From the NCBI GenBank assembly GCA_025999455.1, contig AP024683.1:1557501-1621500 (forward strand): a DNA stretch of 64,000 nt, given 5' to 3'. Position numbers and translations under genes: made by a program. Positions 26,497-34,873 of this stretch are shown one piece after another. The notes beneath the pieces are model-generated. The model was not told where the DNA came from and made no database searches. It saw only the letters and a list, made by a program, of their open reading frames with translations. Source of the stretch: Geminicoccaceae bacterium. GTDB taxonomy: Bacteria; Pseudomonadota; Alphaproteobacteria; Geminicoccales; Geminicoccaceae. The first letter of the stretch is position 1, and each line of letters opens with the position of its first letter.

Positions 26497-27878
26497 GGAG
26501 CCCGTCTCTGCGCCACCGCGCCCGAGCATAGGCGGCCGGCCGGCGACGGTCGAGGCAGGCGAGCGCGGACCCGTCCAGCATCGCCTCGCGGAGCCGATCG
26601 AGGGATGCCGGACGGATCGAGGGTGCCCGCTCCCCGCGCGACCGCGCCCTCAGGGATGCGACGCGTTCGACGCGCGCACGACGCGGGTTCCTTCGACGAC
26701 CGGGTCACGCCCCGGGGCCGACGATCCACGACCGGCGAAGCTCCGAGCGGCACGAGGCGCGGTTGCGGTTTTCCGGCGGGAGGCGTTCGGTCCCGCGCCT
26801 GCCGAGGCCGATCGCGGCCACCGCGCCACTCGGGCCCGAGCGCCCGACCTGCGGTGCCTCCGGTTCCACGCCCTCGGGCCGCAGGGCGACGGAGACCTCG
26901 CCGCGGTTCCGGCCAAACGGTCGGGCTCGAGCGTCGAACGGGCCGAGGCGCAGCGAGGTCGGCCGGTCCCGCGAGGGCGGGGGCTGGGTCGGGGCCGCCC
27001 GGCCCGGAGCCCGGTCCGAGATGTCCCGGCGCCGGGCGCACGGGCGGAGGGCAGCCGAGGGGCCGGGGACCGACCGGCGGCGGGCGAGCGGAAAGGCAGC
27101 GCCGGATCCGTACCGCCGATGCGGCGCTGCGCGACCGCCCGTGTGGCGGCGGGGCGCCGAGCTTCGCGCGCTTCGCGGGCGACATGCGGCCCTTCGTCGT
27201 GGATCCGGCTTGGACGGGTCGCAGCGCGTTCGGCCTTTGCGGATCCGGCGCGTCGGCGGGGCCTGTCGACGATGGGCCGCGACCGATCGTGGGAAAGGCG
27301 CGCGTCCGCCGAAGGTGGTGCGGCCGGCAGTCCCGTCTCGCCCCGCGCGAGGGCAGCCGGCGTCGAGGCGCCGACCGCTATTCCGCCGATGACCGGCACC
27401 CGACGCGACGACGCTCGGTTCGAGGGGCAGCGGCGGGATCCCGCTGGTCGTCTGCGAACGACCGGCGCGGCGCAGACGGGGTGCGCCGACCGTGCCGACG
27501 ACGTCCTGCGGGTCGCGCCGCCGTCCGGCGTTCGCGGGCCCACGGGCGCGTTGCCGCCCGGTGTTCGCCTGCCGTCGGTTCAGGCTCCTGCCGTCGGCTT
27601 CACGGCAACTGCACGAATCGTGGGCACGGGGCGCCTCTCGCACGGTCGTCGAGTCGCCGACGGCGCACGCCGCGTACGCGCCGGCGAAAGCGATCCGAGC
27701 CCGGATCCGCGGATCGCCGCGCCTCGGCGCGAGGGGCCACGTAACCGGCTCACCCGCGCGGGGCGGCGCACCGGACCCGGCCGGGGCGTATGCCGTCGGG
27801 CCACGGGATTGGGTCGCAGGCGAGGCGCGATCGAGGGGGCGGTGCCTGACCGGACGAGCCGGTTCGTCCGAGCGCACC
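26497..27878. other. 1.4-kb interval without a credible gene
   Basis: Between argC and the cyanate operon. Both strands have long open frames, but they are Arg/Ala/Pro-rich, lack ribosome sites and show no known motif, and third-position composition is not gene-like. It contains one copy (27036-27086) of a direct repeat whose second copy follows the cyanase gene. Similar compositional texture is seen in the 21.2-21.9 kb and 23.5-25.0 kb gaps. Confidence 0.55.
27036..27086 (+). repeat. Direct repeat copy A flanking the cyanate module
   Basis: About 51 bp; the core gcagccgaggggccgggga is identical in copy B at 31593-31646, and over the first 48 aligned bases the two copies differ at four positions. 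Both are in the same orientation, about 4.5 kb apart, on either side of the cyanate transport/cyanase genes. Confidence 0.8.
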
Positions 27879-27894
27879 TGGCAAGCTGTTTGCA
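27879..27894 (+). promoter_or_regulatory. Sigma-54 (RpoN) type -24/-12 promoter for the cyanate operon
   Basis: TGGCAAG-CTGT-TTGCA matches the consensus TGGCACG-N4-TTGCW with one mismatch and exact spacing of the GG and GC elements. Transcription would start near 27905, about 24 nt before the ATG, with AAGGAGG in that leader. This implies nitrogen control through an NtrC-type activator, which fits cyanate as a nitrogen source. Confidence 0.75.
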
Positions 27895-27928
27895 AAGCGG
27901 CCGCGCGTGCGGAAGGAGGCGGAGCGCG

Positions 27929-29332
27929 ATGGCCCGAAACGTCGACACCCGATTTGCCGATCCCGCTCTCATGACGACCTGTGGTTGCGGCTACGACCAC
28001 GCCCTGGACGACCAGGGTTGCGCGGCGCGCGCCGTCGACCCGGTCGGAGGCGGAACACCACGACCCTTGGCGCGCGACGAGGGCTCGCCGGTCGAACGAG
28101 TGATCGAGGCGTCGCTCCTCAAAGCCCTTTTTCCGAAGGAAACCGCTCGCCGCCAATTCCTGCGTGCGGTGGGTCGAGGCACCGCCCTGGCGGCGATCGC
28201 GAGCGTGGTGCCGCTCGCCGATTTGAAGGCGATGGCCCAAGAAAAAGCCCCACTCGAGAAAAAAGATCTCAAAATCGGCTTCATCCCGATCACCTGTGCC
28301 ACGCCGCTCATCGTCGCCCACCCGCTCGGCTCCTATGCACAGGAGGGCTTGAACGTCGAGGTCGTGAAGACGGCCGGTTGGGCGCTCATTCGCGACAAGA
28401 TGCTCAACCGCGAATACGACGCGACCCATTTTTTGTCGCCCATGCCGCTCGCCATCACGCTCGGTTTGGGCTCCACGGCGAGGCCGATGAACGTCGCCAC
28501 CGTTCAGAACACCAACGGTCAAGCCATCACCTTGGCACTCGAGCACAAGGACAGACGTGACCCACGCGAATGGAAGGGGTTCAAATTCGCGGTACCTTTC
28601 GACTATTCGATGCACAACTTTTTGCTTCGCTATTACGTCGCCGAAGCGGGCCTCGACCCCGACAAGGACATCCAGATCCGGGTGGTGCCGCCACCGGAAA
28701 TGGTCGCGAACCTCCGCGCCGGTAACATCGACGGCTTTCTGGGCCCCGATCCGTTCAATCAGCGTGCCGTCTTCGAGGAAGTCGGTTTCATTCATCTTCT
28801 CACGAAAGACCTGTGGAACGGGCATCCGTGCTGTGCGTTCGGCACGAGCACGGAATTCATCGAGCAGCATCCCAACACGTTCGCGGCTCTGTTCCGAGCG
28901 GTGTTGAACGCCGCCGCCACGGCGCGCCGGCCCGAGAACCGGCAGATGGTCGCGAAAATGATCGCGCCGAGCCAATACCTCAACCAGCCGGAGATCGTCG
29001 TCCAGCAGGTGCTCACCGGTCGGTTCGCGGACGGACTCGGCGGGATCAAGACGGTGCCCGATCGCATCGACTTCGACCCGGTGCCCTGGCACAGCATGGC
29101 CGTTTGGATGCTCACGCAGATGAAACGTTGGGGCTACATCAAAGACGACGTCGATTACGCGCAGATCGCCGAGCGCGTCTTCCTGCTGACCGAGGCGCAT
29201 CGGCACATGAAAGATTTGGGCCTGCCGGTCCCCGAAGGTCCGGGGTACCGGAAGCACGTCATCATGGGCAAAGAATTCGATCCGTCCGCCCCGGAGGACT
29301 ACGTCCGGAGCTTCGCCCTGCGCAGGATTTGA
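27929..29332 (+). CDS. cynA: CmpA/NrtA-family ABC transporter substrate-binding protein (cyanate type)
   Basis: 467 aa, ATG at 27929 after AAGGAGG. The first 65 residues contain a Cys/His cluster (Cys18, Cys20, His24, Cys31), then KETARRQFLRAVG with twin arginines at 74-75 and a hydrophobic run, i.e. a Tat-type signal set back from the start. The mature domain begins KKDLKIGFIPITCATPLIVAHPLG and has KTAGWALIRDKMLNREYDATHFLSPMP and FDYSMHNFLLRYYVAE, as in nitrate/bicarbonate/cyanate binding proteins. Because cyanase is encoded in the same operon, cyanate is the most likely ligand. More A/T at third positions than neighbouring genes. Confidence 0.9.
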   Translation: MARNVDTRFADPALMTTCGCGYDHALDDQGCAARAVDPVGGGTPRPLARDEGSPVERVIEASLLKALFPKETARRQFLRAVGRGTALAAIASVVPLADLKAMAQEKAPLEKKDLKIGFIPITCATPLIVAHPLGSYAQEGLNVEVVKTAGWALIRDKMLNREYDATHFLSPMPLAITLGLGSTARPMNVATVQNTNGQAITLALEHKDRRDPREWKGFKFAVPFDYSMHNFLLRYYVAEAGLDPDKDIQIRVVPPPEMVANLRAGNIDGFLGPDPFNQRAVFEEVGFIHLLTKDLWNGHPCCAFGTSTEFIEQHPNTFAALFRAVLNAAATARRPENRQMVAKMIAPSQYLNQPEIVVQQVLTGRFADGLGGIKTVPDRIDFDPVPWHSMAVWMLTQMKRWGYIKDDVDYAQIAERVFLLTEAHRHMKDLGLPVPEGPGYRKHVIMGKEFDPSAPEDYVRSFALRRI

Positions 29333-29340
29333 CGAGCGCG

Positions 29341-30213
29341 ATGTCGAGCGCGTTCGACGTCCGAACCACCCTCGCTTCGCTACTGTTGCTCCTGTTCGTC
29401 TTGGGTGGTTGGCAGCTCGCCACGGATGGGACCGGGAGTCGAGGCCCCGCGGTCGCCGTCTCGCTCTCCGAAGAGGAGCGCGAATATCTGCGGATGCTCG
29501 GCAAAGACCCCGATGCGGCGACGGCGAAACGCGACGGGTTCCCGAGCCCGATCACGGTGGCCCGATCGGCGTGGGAGCACCTCGCCGATCCGTTTTTCGA
29601 TCGGGGCCCGAACGACAAGGGGATCGGCCTGCAGCTGCTCTACTCGTTGGCACGTGTCGCGACCGGCTTCGGGCTCGCGGTGCTCGTGGCCCTGCCGTTG
29701 GGTTTCCTCATCGGGATGTCGCCTCTCGTGCGCGGGGCGCTCGATCCGTTCGTGCAGGTCCTCAAGCCGATCAGCCCGCTCGCCTGGATGCCGCTCGCGC
29801 TCTACACGCTCAAGGATTCCAACGTGAGCGGTGTGTTCGTGATCTTCGTGTGCTCGATCTGGCCGATGCTGATCAACACCGCGTTCGGTGTCGCCTCGGT
29901 GCGACGCGAGTGGCTCGCCGTCGCGGCCACGCTCGAGGTTTCGCGCTTGCGCAAGGCCTTCTGCGTGATCTTGCCGGCCGCCGCACCCACCATCGTCACC
30001 GGGATGCGGATCAGCATCGGCATCGCTTGGCTCGTCATCGTCGCCGCGGAAATGTTGGTCGGTGGTACCGGCATCGGTTATTTCGTGTGGAACGAGTGGA
30101 ACAATTTGAGCTTACCCAACGTCATCTTCGCCATTCTCGTGATCGGTGTGGTGGGGATGATCCTCGACAAAATGTTGGGCGCGCTGCAGCGTCTGGTGAC
30201 CTACGTGGAGTGA
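29341..30213 (+). CDS. cynB: ABC transporter permease (cyanate/nitrate type)
   Basis: 290 aa, ATG at 29341, 8 nt after the cynA stop. One N-terminal membrane segment (LASLLLLLFVLGGWQL) is followed by a periplasmic or linker stretch and the BPD_transp_1 domain: LARVATGFGLAVLVALPLGFLIG, the EAA-like loop KAFCVILPAAAPTIVTGMRI, and terminal helices FAILVIGVVGMILDKML. It forms the inner-membrane channel with the ATPase encoded next. The assignment to cyanate is by operon context. Confidence 0.92.
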   Translation: MSSAFDVRTTLASLLLLLFVLGGWQLATDGTGSRGPAVAVSLSEEEREYLRMLGKDPDAATAKRDGFPSPITVARSAWEHLADPFFDRGPNDKGIGLQLLYSLARVATGFGLAVLVALPLGFLIGMSPLVRGALDPFVQVLKPISPLAWMPLALYTLKDSNVSGVFVIFVCSIWPMLINTAFGVASVRREWLAVAATLEVSRLRKAFCVILPAAAPTIVTGMRISIGIAWLVIVAAEMLVGGTGIGYFVWNEWNNLSLPNVIFAILVIGVVGMILDKMLGALQRLVTYVE

Positions 30214-30216
30214 AGC

Positions 30217-31011
30217 GTGGCGCCCTTCCTCCAGGTCGAGAAGCTGAGCAAGGCGTATCAAGCCGATCGGCCCGTGTTCGCGGACGTCTCGTTCAGCGCG
30301 CAGCGGGGTGAGTTCGTCTGCCTGATCGGACATTCGGGTTGCGGTAAAACGACGATCTTGAACGTGCTCGCGGGCTTGGACAGCGCGACGACCGGCCACG
30401 TGTTCGTGGACGGGCGCGAGGTCCGCGGTCCCGGTTTGGAACGTGGGGTCGTCTTCCAGAACCACGCGCTCCTACCCTGGCTCACGGTCCGCCGGAACAT
30501 CGCCTTCGCGGTCAAGTCACGCTGGCCGTCTTGGAAAGCTGCGCAAGTGGACGAGCAGGTACGGAAGTACGTGGAGCTCGTGGGTCTCGGTCACGCCATC
30601 GACAAGAAGCCCTTTCAGCTTTCGGGCGGCATGAAGCAGCGCGTCGGGATCGCGCGGGCCTTCGCCATCGAGCCGAAACTTCTCCTGCTCGACGAGCCGT
30701 TCGGTGCGCTCGACGCCCTCACGCGGGGAACGATCCAAGACGAGCTCATGGCGATCGTGCGGCGGACCGGACAGACGGTGTTCATGATCACGCACGACGT
30801 CGACGAAGCCATTCTGTTGGCCGATCGCATCTTGCTGATGACCAACGGTGGTGACACGCCGGGCGGTTACCGACCCGGTGGCCTCGCCGAAGTCGTACGC
30901 AACCCGCTGCCGCGCGAGCGCAGCCGTGCCGAGCTCCACCGCTTGCCGGGCTATTACGAACTCCGCAATCACCTCGTCGATTTCCTCGTTTCCCGCGCGA
31001 AAGCGGCCTGA
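30217..31011 (+). CDS. cynD: ABC transporter ATP-binding protein (cyanate/nitrate type)
   Basis: 264 aa from GTG at 30217, 3 nt after the permease stop. Walker A GHSGCGKTT (residues 38-46), Q-loop FQNHALLPWL, signature LSGGMKQR, Walker B LLLLDEPFGALD and switch His in MITHDVDEA are all intact. The NrtD/SsuB-like subgroup energises import of nitrate, sulfonate, or cyanate. Ends 33 nt before cynS. Confidence 0.94.
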   Translation: MAPFLQVEKLSKAYQADRPVFADVSFSAQRGEFVCLIGHSGCGKTTILNVLAGLDSATTGHVFVDGREVRGPGLERGVVFQNHALLPWLTVRRNIAFAVKSRWPSWKAAQVDEQVRKYVELVGLGHAIDKKPFQLSGGMKQRVGIARAFAIEPKLLLLDEPFGALDALTRGTIQDELMAIVRRTGQTVFMITHDVDEAILLADRILLMTNGGDTPGGYRPGGLAEVVRNPLPRERSRAELHRLPGYYELRNHLVDFLVSRAKAA

Positions 31012-31044
31012 ACTCTTCCACCCCTACCCCGAGAGGAGGCTTCC

Positions 31045-31488
31045 GTGAACCGAGCTCGAGTCACCGAAAAGATCCTGTCCGTGAAGATCGCCAAGGGCCT
31101 CAAATGGAAGGACATCGCGGCGAAGGTCGGGCGATCGAAAGAGTGGACCACGGCGCTCTGCCTCGGCCAGATGACCGCTACGCCCGAACAAGCGAAGATT
31201 TTGGGTGAAATTTTCGACCTCACGGACGAAGAGCAAAAAATTCTGCAGATCGTGCCCTACAAAGGCTCTCTGCCGACCCAGATCCCGACCGACCCGCTGA
31301 TCTATCGATTCTACGAACTCGTGAACGTCTACGGCACGACCATCAAGGAGCTGATCCACGAAGAGTTCGGCGACGGCATCATGAGCGCCATCGATTTCGA
31401 GATGGACATCAGCCGCCAGCCGGACGCGAAGGGCGATCGCGTGCGCATCGTCATGTCGGGCAAGTTCTTACCCTACAAGGAATATTGA
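31045..31488 (+). CDS. cynS: Cyanate hydratase (cyanase)
   Basis: 147 aa, ATG-less GTG at 31045 with GAGAGGAGG upstream. Catalytic residues align with E. coli Arg96/Glu99/Ser122 as Arg88 and Glu91 (LIYRFYELVNVYG) and Ser114 (GIMSAIDF). It converts cyanate and bicarbonate to CO2 and carbamate, releasing ammonia. Placed last in the cynABD operon, it gives a complete uptake-and-detoxification/nitrogen module. A weak GATCGG/CCGATC hairpin sits right at the stop but lacks a T-run. Confidence 0.97.
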   Translation: MNRARVTEKILSVKIAKGLKWKDIAAKVGRSKEWTTALCLGQMTATPEQAKILGEIFDLTDEEQKILQIVPYKGSLPTQIPTDPLIYRFYELVNVYGTTIKELIHEEFGDGIMSAIDFEMDISRQPDAKGDRVRIVMSGKFLPYKEY

Positions 31489-31592
31489 TCGGACGGCACG
31501 AGCCGATCCCGTCCCGCGAGGCGGCGCACGGCGAGGACCTCGGCACGGGCGCAGCTCGCGCCGAGCGACCGGCCCGACGTCGACGGCTCGAG

Positions 31593-31646
31593 GCGCGCGG
31601 GTGGAGCGCAGCCGAGGGGCCGGGGACTGACCGGCGGCGGGGGGCG
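31593..31646 (+). repeat. Direct repeat copy B flanking the cyanate module
   Basis: Same orientation and same core (gcagccgaggggccgggga) as copy A at 27036-27086. It ends 16 bp before the start of the DNA helicase gene and about 105 bp after cynS. Confidence 0.8.
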
Positions 31647-31661
31647 CGCTAGATCGCGCCC

Positions 31662-34112
31662 ATGAGCCCCGTTCTCGTGCCCCCGCGACCCGGCGCCTCG
31701 CCGGTCGCGGCCGGTCTGCCCGAGCCCTTCGCCTCTTGGTTCGCCGCACGCGGCTGGCGGCCCAGGCGCCACCAGCTCGCGATGCTCGAGCTCGCGAAGG
31801 ACGGCCGCGACGTGCTGCTGGTGGCCCCCACGGGCGGCGGCAAGACGCTCGCGGGCTTCCTGCCGAGCCTCGTCGAGCTCGCCGAGCGGGGCGGGGGCGA
31901 GGGCATCCACACCCTCTACGTCTCGCCCTTGAAGGCGCTCTCGGCCGACGTCGCCCGCAACCTCGAGACGCCGATCCGCGAGATGGGCCTTCCCGTGAGC
32001 CTCGCCGTGCGGACCGGCGACACCAAGGCCGCGGCCCGCGCCCGCCAACGAAGGCGACCGCCCGACCTCCTCCTCACCACGCCCGAGTCCCTGGCGCTCC
32101 TCCTCTCCTACCCCGACGCCGCCGAGCGGTTCGCGAGCCTGCGCGCGGTCGTGCTCGACGAGCTGCACGCGCTCGCCGAGAGCAAGCGCGGTGTCCTCCT
32201 GGCGCTCGGGCTGTCGCGCCTGCGGAGCCTCGCGCCCGGGGCCCGGTTCGTCGGGCTCTCGGCGACCGTCGCCGACCCCGCGGCCCTGCGCCGCTGGCTC
32301 GCGCCCACACCCGAGCGGGTGGCCCTCGTCGAAGGCGAGCCCGGCGCGAAGCCCGAGCTCCTGATCCTGATCCCCGAGGGGCCGATGCCCTGGGCCGGGC
32401 ATTACGCGACGCACGCCGCCCCGGCCGTCCTCGAGCTCGTTCGCCGCCACCGCACGAGCATCGTCTTCGTCAACACCCGCGCCCAGGCGGAGGTGCTCTT
32501 CGGCCTGTTGTGGCGGCTCAACGCGGACAATCTGCCGATCGCGCTCCATCACGGCTCGCTCGAGGCCGAGCAGCGCAGGAAGGTCGAGGCGGCGATGGCG
32601 GCCGGCAAGCTGCGCGCGGTCGTGGCGACCTCCTCGCTCGACCTCGGGATCGACTGGGGTGACGTCGACCTCGTCGTGCAGGTGGGCGCACCCAAAGGTG
32701 CCGCTCGGCTCCTGCAGCGGATCGGCCGCGCCAACCACCGGCTCGAGGAGCCCTCGAAGGCCGTGCTCGTGCCGGCCAACCGTTTCGAGGTGCTCGAATG
32801 CCTGGCCGCGCGCGAGGCGGTCGAGGAGGGGGCCCTCGACGGCGGGACGATCGCACCGGGCGGGCTCGACGTCTTGGCCCAGCATCTGACGGGCATCGCC
32901 TGCGCCGGCCCCTTCGACGCCGACCGGGTCTTCGAGGAGGTCCGCGCGACCGCCCCTTACGCCGGCCTCGCCCGTGCCGATTTCGACGCCGTGCTCGACT
33001 TCGTCGCGACCGGGGGCTACGCGCTCGGCCGCTACGAGCGCTTCCGCCGGCTCGTGCGCGGGCCGGACGGGCTCTGGCGGCTGTCCGACCCGCGGCTCGC
33101 CCGGCAGTATCGGATGAACGTCGGCACGATCGTCGAAGCGCCGGTCATGAAGGTCCGGCTCGGCCCGCGCGGCCGGCGGCTCGGCGAGGTCGAGGAATAT
33201 TTCGTGAGCACGCTCTCACCCGGCGACACCTTCCTCTTCGCCGGCCGGCTCCTCGAATTCGTGGGCGTGCAGGAGGACGAGGTCATCGTGAAGAAGGGCC
33301 GGGGTGGCGAGCCCAAGGTCCCGGCCTATGCCGGCGGCAAGCTCCCGCTCACGAACGCGTTGTCGGCGCGCGTCAAGGCGATGCTCGCCGACCCGGCCCG
33401 CTGGGGCGAGTTCCCGGCCCCGGTGCGCGAATGGCTCGACGCCCAGGCCCGCCGCTCGACCACGGGCGCGCCGAGCGAGCTTTTGGTCGAGACCTTCCCG
33501 CGCGGCGGTCGGCAGTTCCTCGTGGCCTACCCGATGGCCGGCCGCAACGCCCACCAGACGCTCGGCATGCTCTTGACCCGGCGGATGGAGCGGCTCGGGC
33601 TCGCACCCTTGGGCTTCGTCGCCTCCGATTATTGCATCGCGGTCTGGGGCCGCCGGCCGGTCGAACGACCGCAGGAGCTCTTCACGGTCGATCTTTTGGC
33701 CGACGATCTCGAGGAGTGGATGGCCGAGAGCTCGGTCGTCAAACGCACCTTCCGCAACTGTGTCGTCGTGGCCGGGCTCGTCGAGCGGCGCCACCCGGGC
33801 CGGCAGAAGACCGGCCGGCAGCTCACGATGAGCGCCGATCTGATCTACGACGTCCTGCGCAAATACGAGCCCGACCACGTGCTGTTGCGCGCCGCGCGGG
33901 CCGAGGCGGCGCACGGCATGACCGACATCCGCCGGCTCTCCGACCTCCTGAACGCGGTCCAGGGGCGGATCCGCCACGTCCGATTGCCGCGCATCTCGCC
34001 CTTCGCGGTGGCGATCGTGGCCGGGATCGGCAAGGAGTTCGTGGGCGGCGAGGCGCTCGACCGGGAGCTCGAGGCGGCGGTCGAGGAGCTCGTCCGGGAG
34101 GCGATGGGGTGA
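31662..34112 (+). CDS. Ligase-associated DNA damage response DEXH-box helicase (Lhr-like)
   Basis: 816 aa, ATG at 31662. Motif I APTGGGKT (55-62), motif II VLDELHAL, motif III FVGLSATVAD, and RecA2 motifs ATSSLDLGIDWGDVD and RIGRANHR are intact; a winged-helix/beta-sheet C-terminal region with VGTIVEAPVMKVRL and YPMAGRNAHQTLGMLL follows, as in Lhr-core proteins. In bacteria this subfamily is encoded with an ATP-dependent ligase, an exonuclease and PdeM for DNA repair. Here only PdeM follows (stop/start overlap). Confidence 0.93.
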   Translation: MSPVLVPPRPGASPVAAGLPEPFASWFAARGWRPRRHQLAMLELAKDGRDVLLVAPTGGGKTLAGFLPSLVELAERGGGEGIHTLYVSPLKALSADVARNLETPIREMGLPVSLAVRTGDTKAAARARQRRRPPDLLLTTPESLALLLSYPDAAERFASLRAVVLDELHALAESKRGVLLALGLSRLRSLAPGARFVGLSATVADPAALRRWLAPTPERVALVEGEPGAKPELLILIPEGPMPWAGHYATHAAPAVLELVRRHRTSIVFVNTRAQAEVLFGLLWRLNADNLPIALHHGSLEAEQRRKVEAAMAAGKLRAVVATSSLDLGIDWGDVDLVVQVGAPKGAARLLQRIGRANHRLEEPSKAVLVPANRFEVLECLAAREAVEEGALDGGTIAPGGLDVLAQHLTGIACAGPFDADRVFEEVRATAPYAGLARADFDAVLDFVATGGYALGRYERFRRLVRGPDGLWRLSDPRLARQYRMNVGTIVEAPVMKVRLGPRGRRLGEVEEYFVSTLSPGDTFLFAGRLLEFVGVQEDEVIVKKGRGGEPKVPAYAGGKLPLTNALSARVKAMLADPARWGEFPAPVREWLDAQARRSTTGAPSELLVETFPRGGRQFLVAYPMAGRNAHQTLGMLLTRRMERLGLAPLGFVASDYCIAVWGRRPVERPQELFTVDLLADDLEEWMAESSVVKRTFRNCVVVAGLVERRHPGRQKTGRQLTMSADLIYDVLRKYEPDHVLLRAARAEAAHGMTDIRRLSDLLNAVQGRIRHVRLPRISPFAVAIVAGIGKEFVGGEALDRELEAAVEELVREAMG

Positions 34113-34843
34113 GGCCCGAACCGCTTCGTCTCGCCGGCCGGGAGCTGCTGCTCGACCCCGCGGGCGCGGTGTTCTGGCCCGAGCGGGCGATGCTCGTCCT
34201 GGCCGATCTCCATCTCGGCAAGGCCGAGGCCTTGGCGCGGCGCGGGCTCCTGGCGCCGCCGCACGAGCTCGCCGCCACGCTCGACCGGCTCGAAGCCCTC
34301 CTCGACCGCTACCGGCCGCGCCTCGCCCTGAGCCTCGGCGACGGGTTCCACGACGGCCGCGCCGCCCGCGCGCTCGAGGGCTGGGCGTTCGACCGGCTCG
34401 CCGCCCTCGTCCGCCGCCAGGACTGGCTCTGGATCACCGGCAACCACGACCCGGCGATCCCGCTTTCCCTCGGCGGGGCCGTGCTCGACCGGCTGGAGCT
34501 CGACGGGCTCACCTTCGTGCACGTCCCGTCCGGGGCGGCGGGCGAGGTCGCGGGCCATCTCCACCCCGTCGCGCGGATCGCGACCCGAGCCGGGCGGGTC
34601 CAGAGGCGGCGTTGCTTCGCCTGTGACGGGGTGCGGCTCGTCCTGCCCGCCACGGGTGCCCTCGCCGGCGGGCTCAACGTGCTCGACCCCGCGATCGCGG
34701 GGCTCTTCCCGTCCGGGTTCAAGGCGTTCCTTCTGGGCGCCGACCGGATCTTCCCGATCCCCGCCGAGCATCTCCTGCCCGACCTCGACCCGTACCGCCA
34801 CCGCCTGCCCGACGAGCGATCCCCGCGGCCGGCGGCGACGTAG
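34109..34843 (+). CDS. pdeM: Ligase-associated DNA damage response endonuclease PdeM
   Basis: 244 aa from a GTG overlapping the helicase stop. Metallophosphoesterase motifs: LADLHLGKAE (DxH), LSLGDGFHD (GD), ITGNHDP (GNHD), and VAGHLHP (GHxH). An N-terminal LRLAGRELLLDPAGAVFWP strand block is usual for PdeM. The calcineurin-like fold hydrolyses phosphodiesters with Mn2+. Coupled translation supports a joint role with the helicase. Confidence 0.93.
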   Translation: MRPEPLRLAGRELLLDPAGAVFWPERAMLVLADLHLGKAEALARRGLLAPPHELAATLDRLEALLDRYRPRLALSLGDGFHDGRAARALEGWAFDRLAALVRRQDWLWITGNHDPAIPLSLGGAVLDRLELDGLTFVHVPSGAAGEVAGHLHPVARIATRAGRVQRRRCFACDGVRLVLPATGALAGGLNVLDPAIAGLFPSGFKAFLLGADRIFPIPAEHLLPDLDPYRHRLPDERSPRPAAT

Positions 34844-34873
34844 AAGAGCGGCGTCACTCGGGGAGCGTTCGGC

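Noticed and set aside
27610-27626. NtrC-like palindrome TGCACGAATCGTGGGCA upstream of the cyanate operon
   Set aside because: Only about nine of twelve consensus positions fit and the distance to the sigma-54 promoter (roughly 280 bp) is large; too weak to list as a feature.
31487-31508. Hairpin at the cynS stop (GATCGG/CCGATC) as a terminator
   Set aside because: Six-base stem with a ten-base loop and no T-run.
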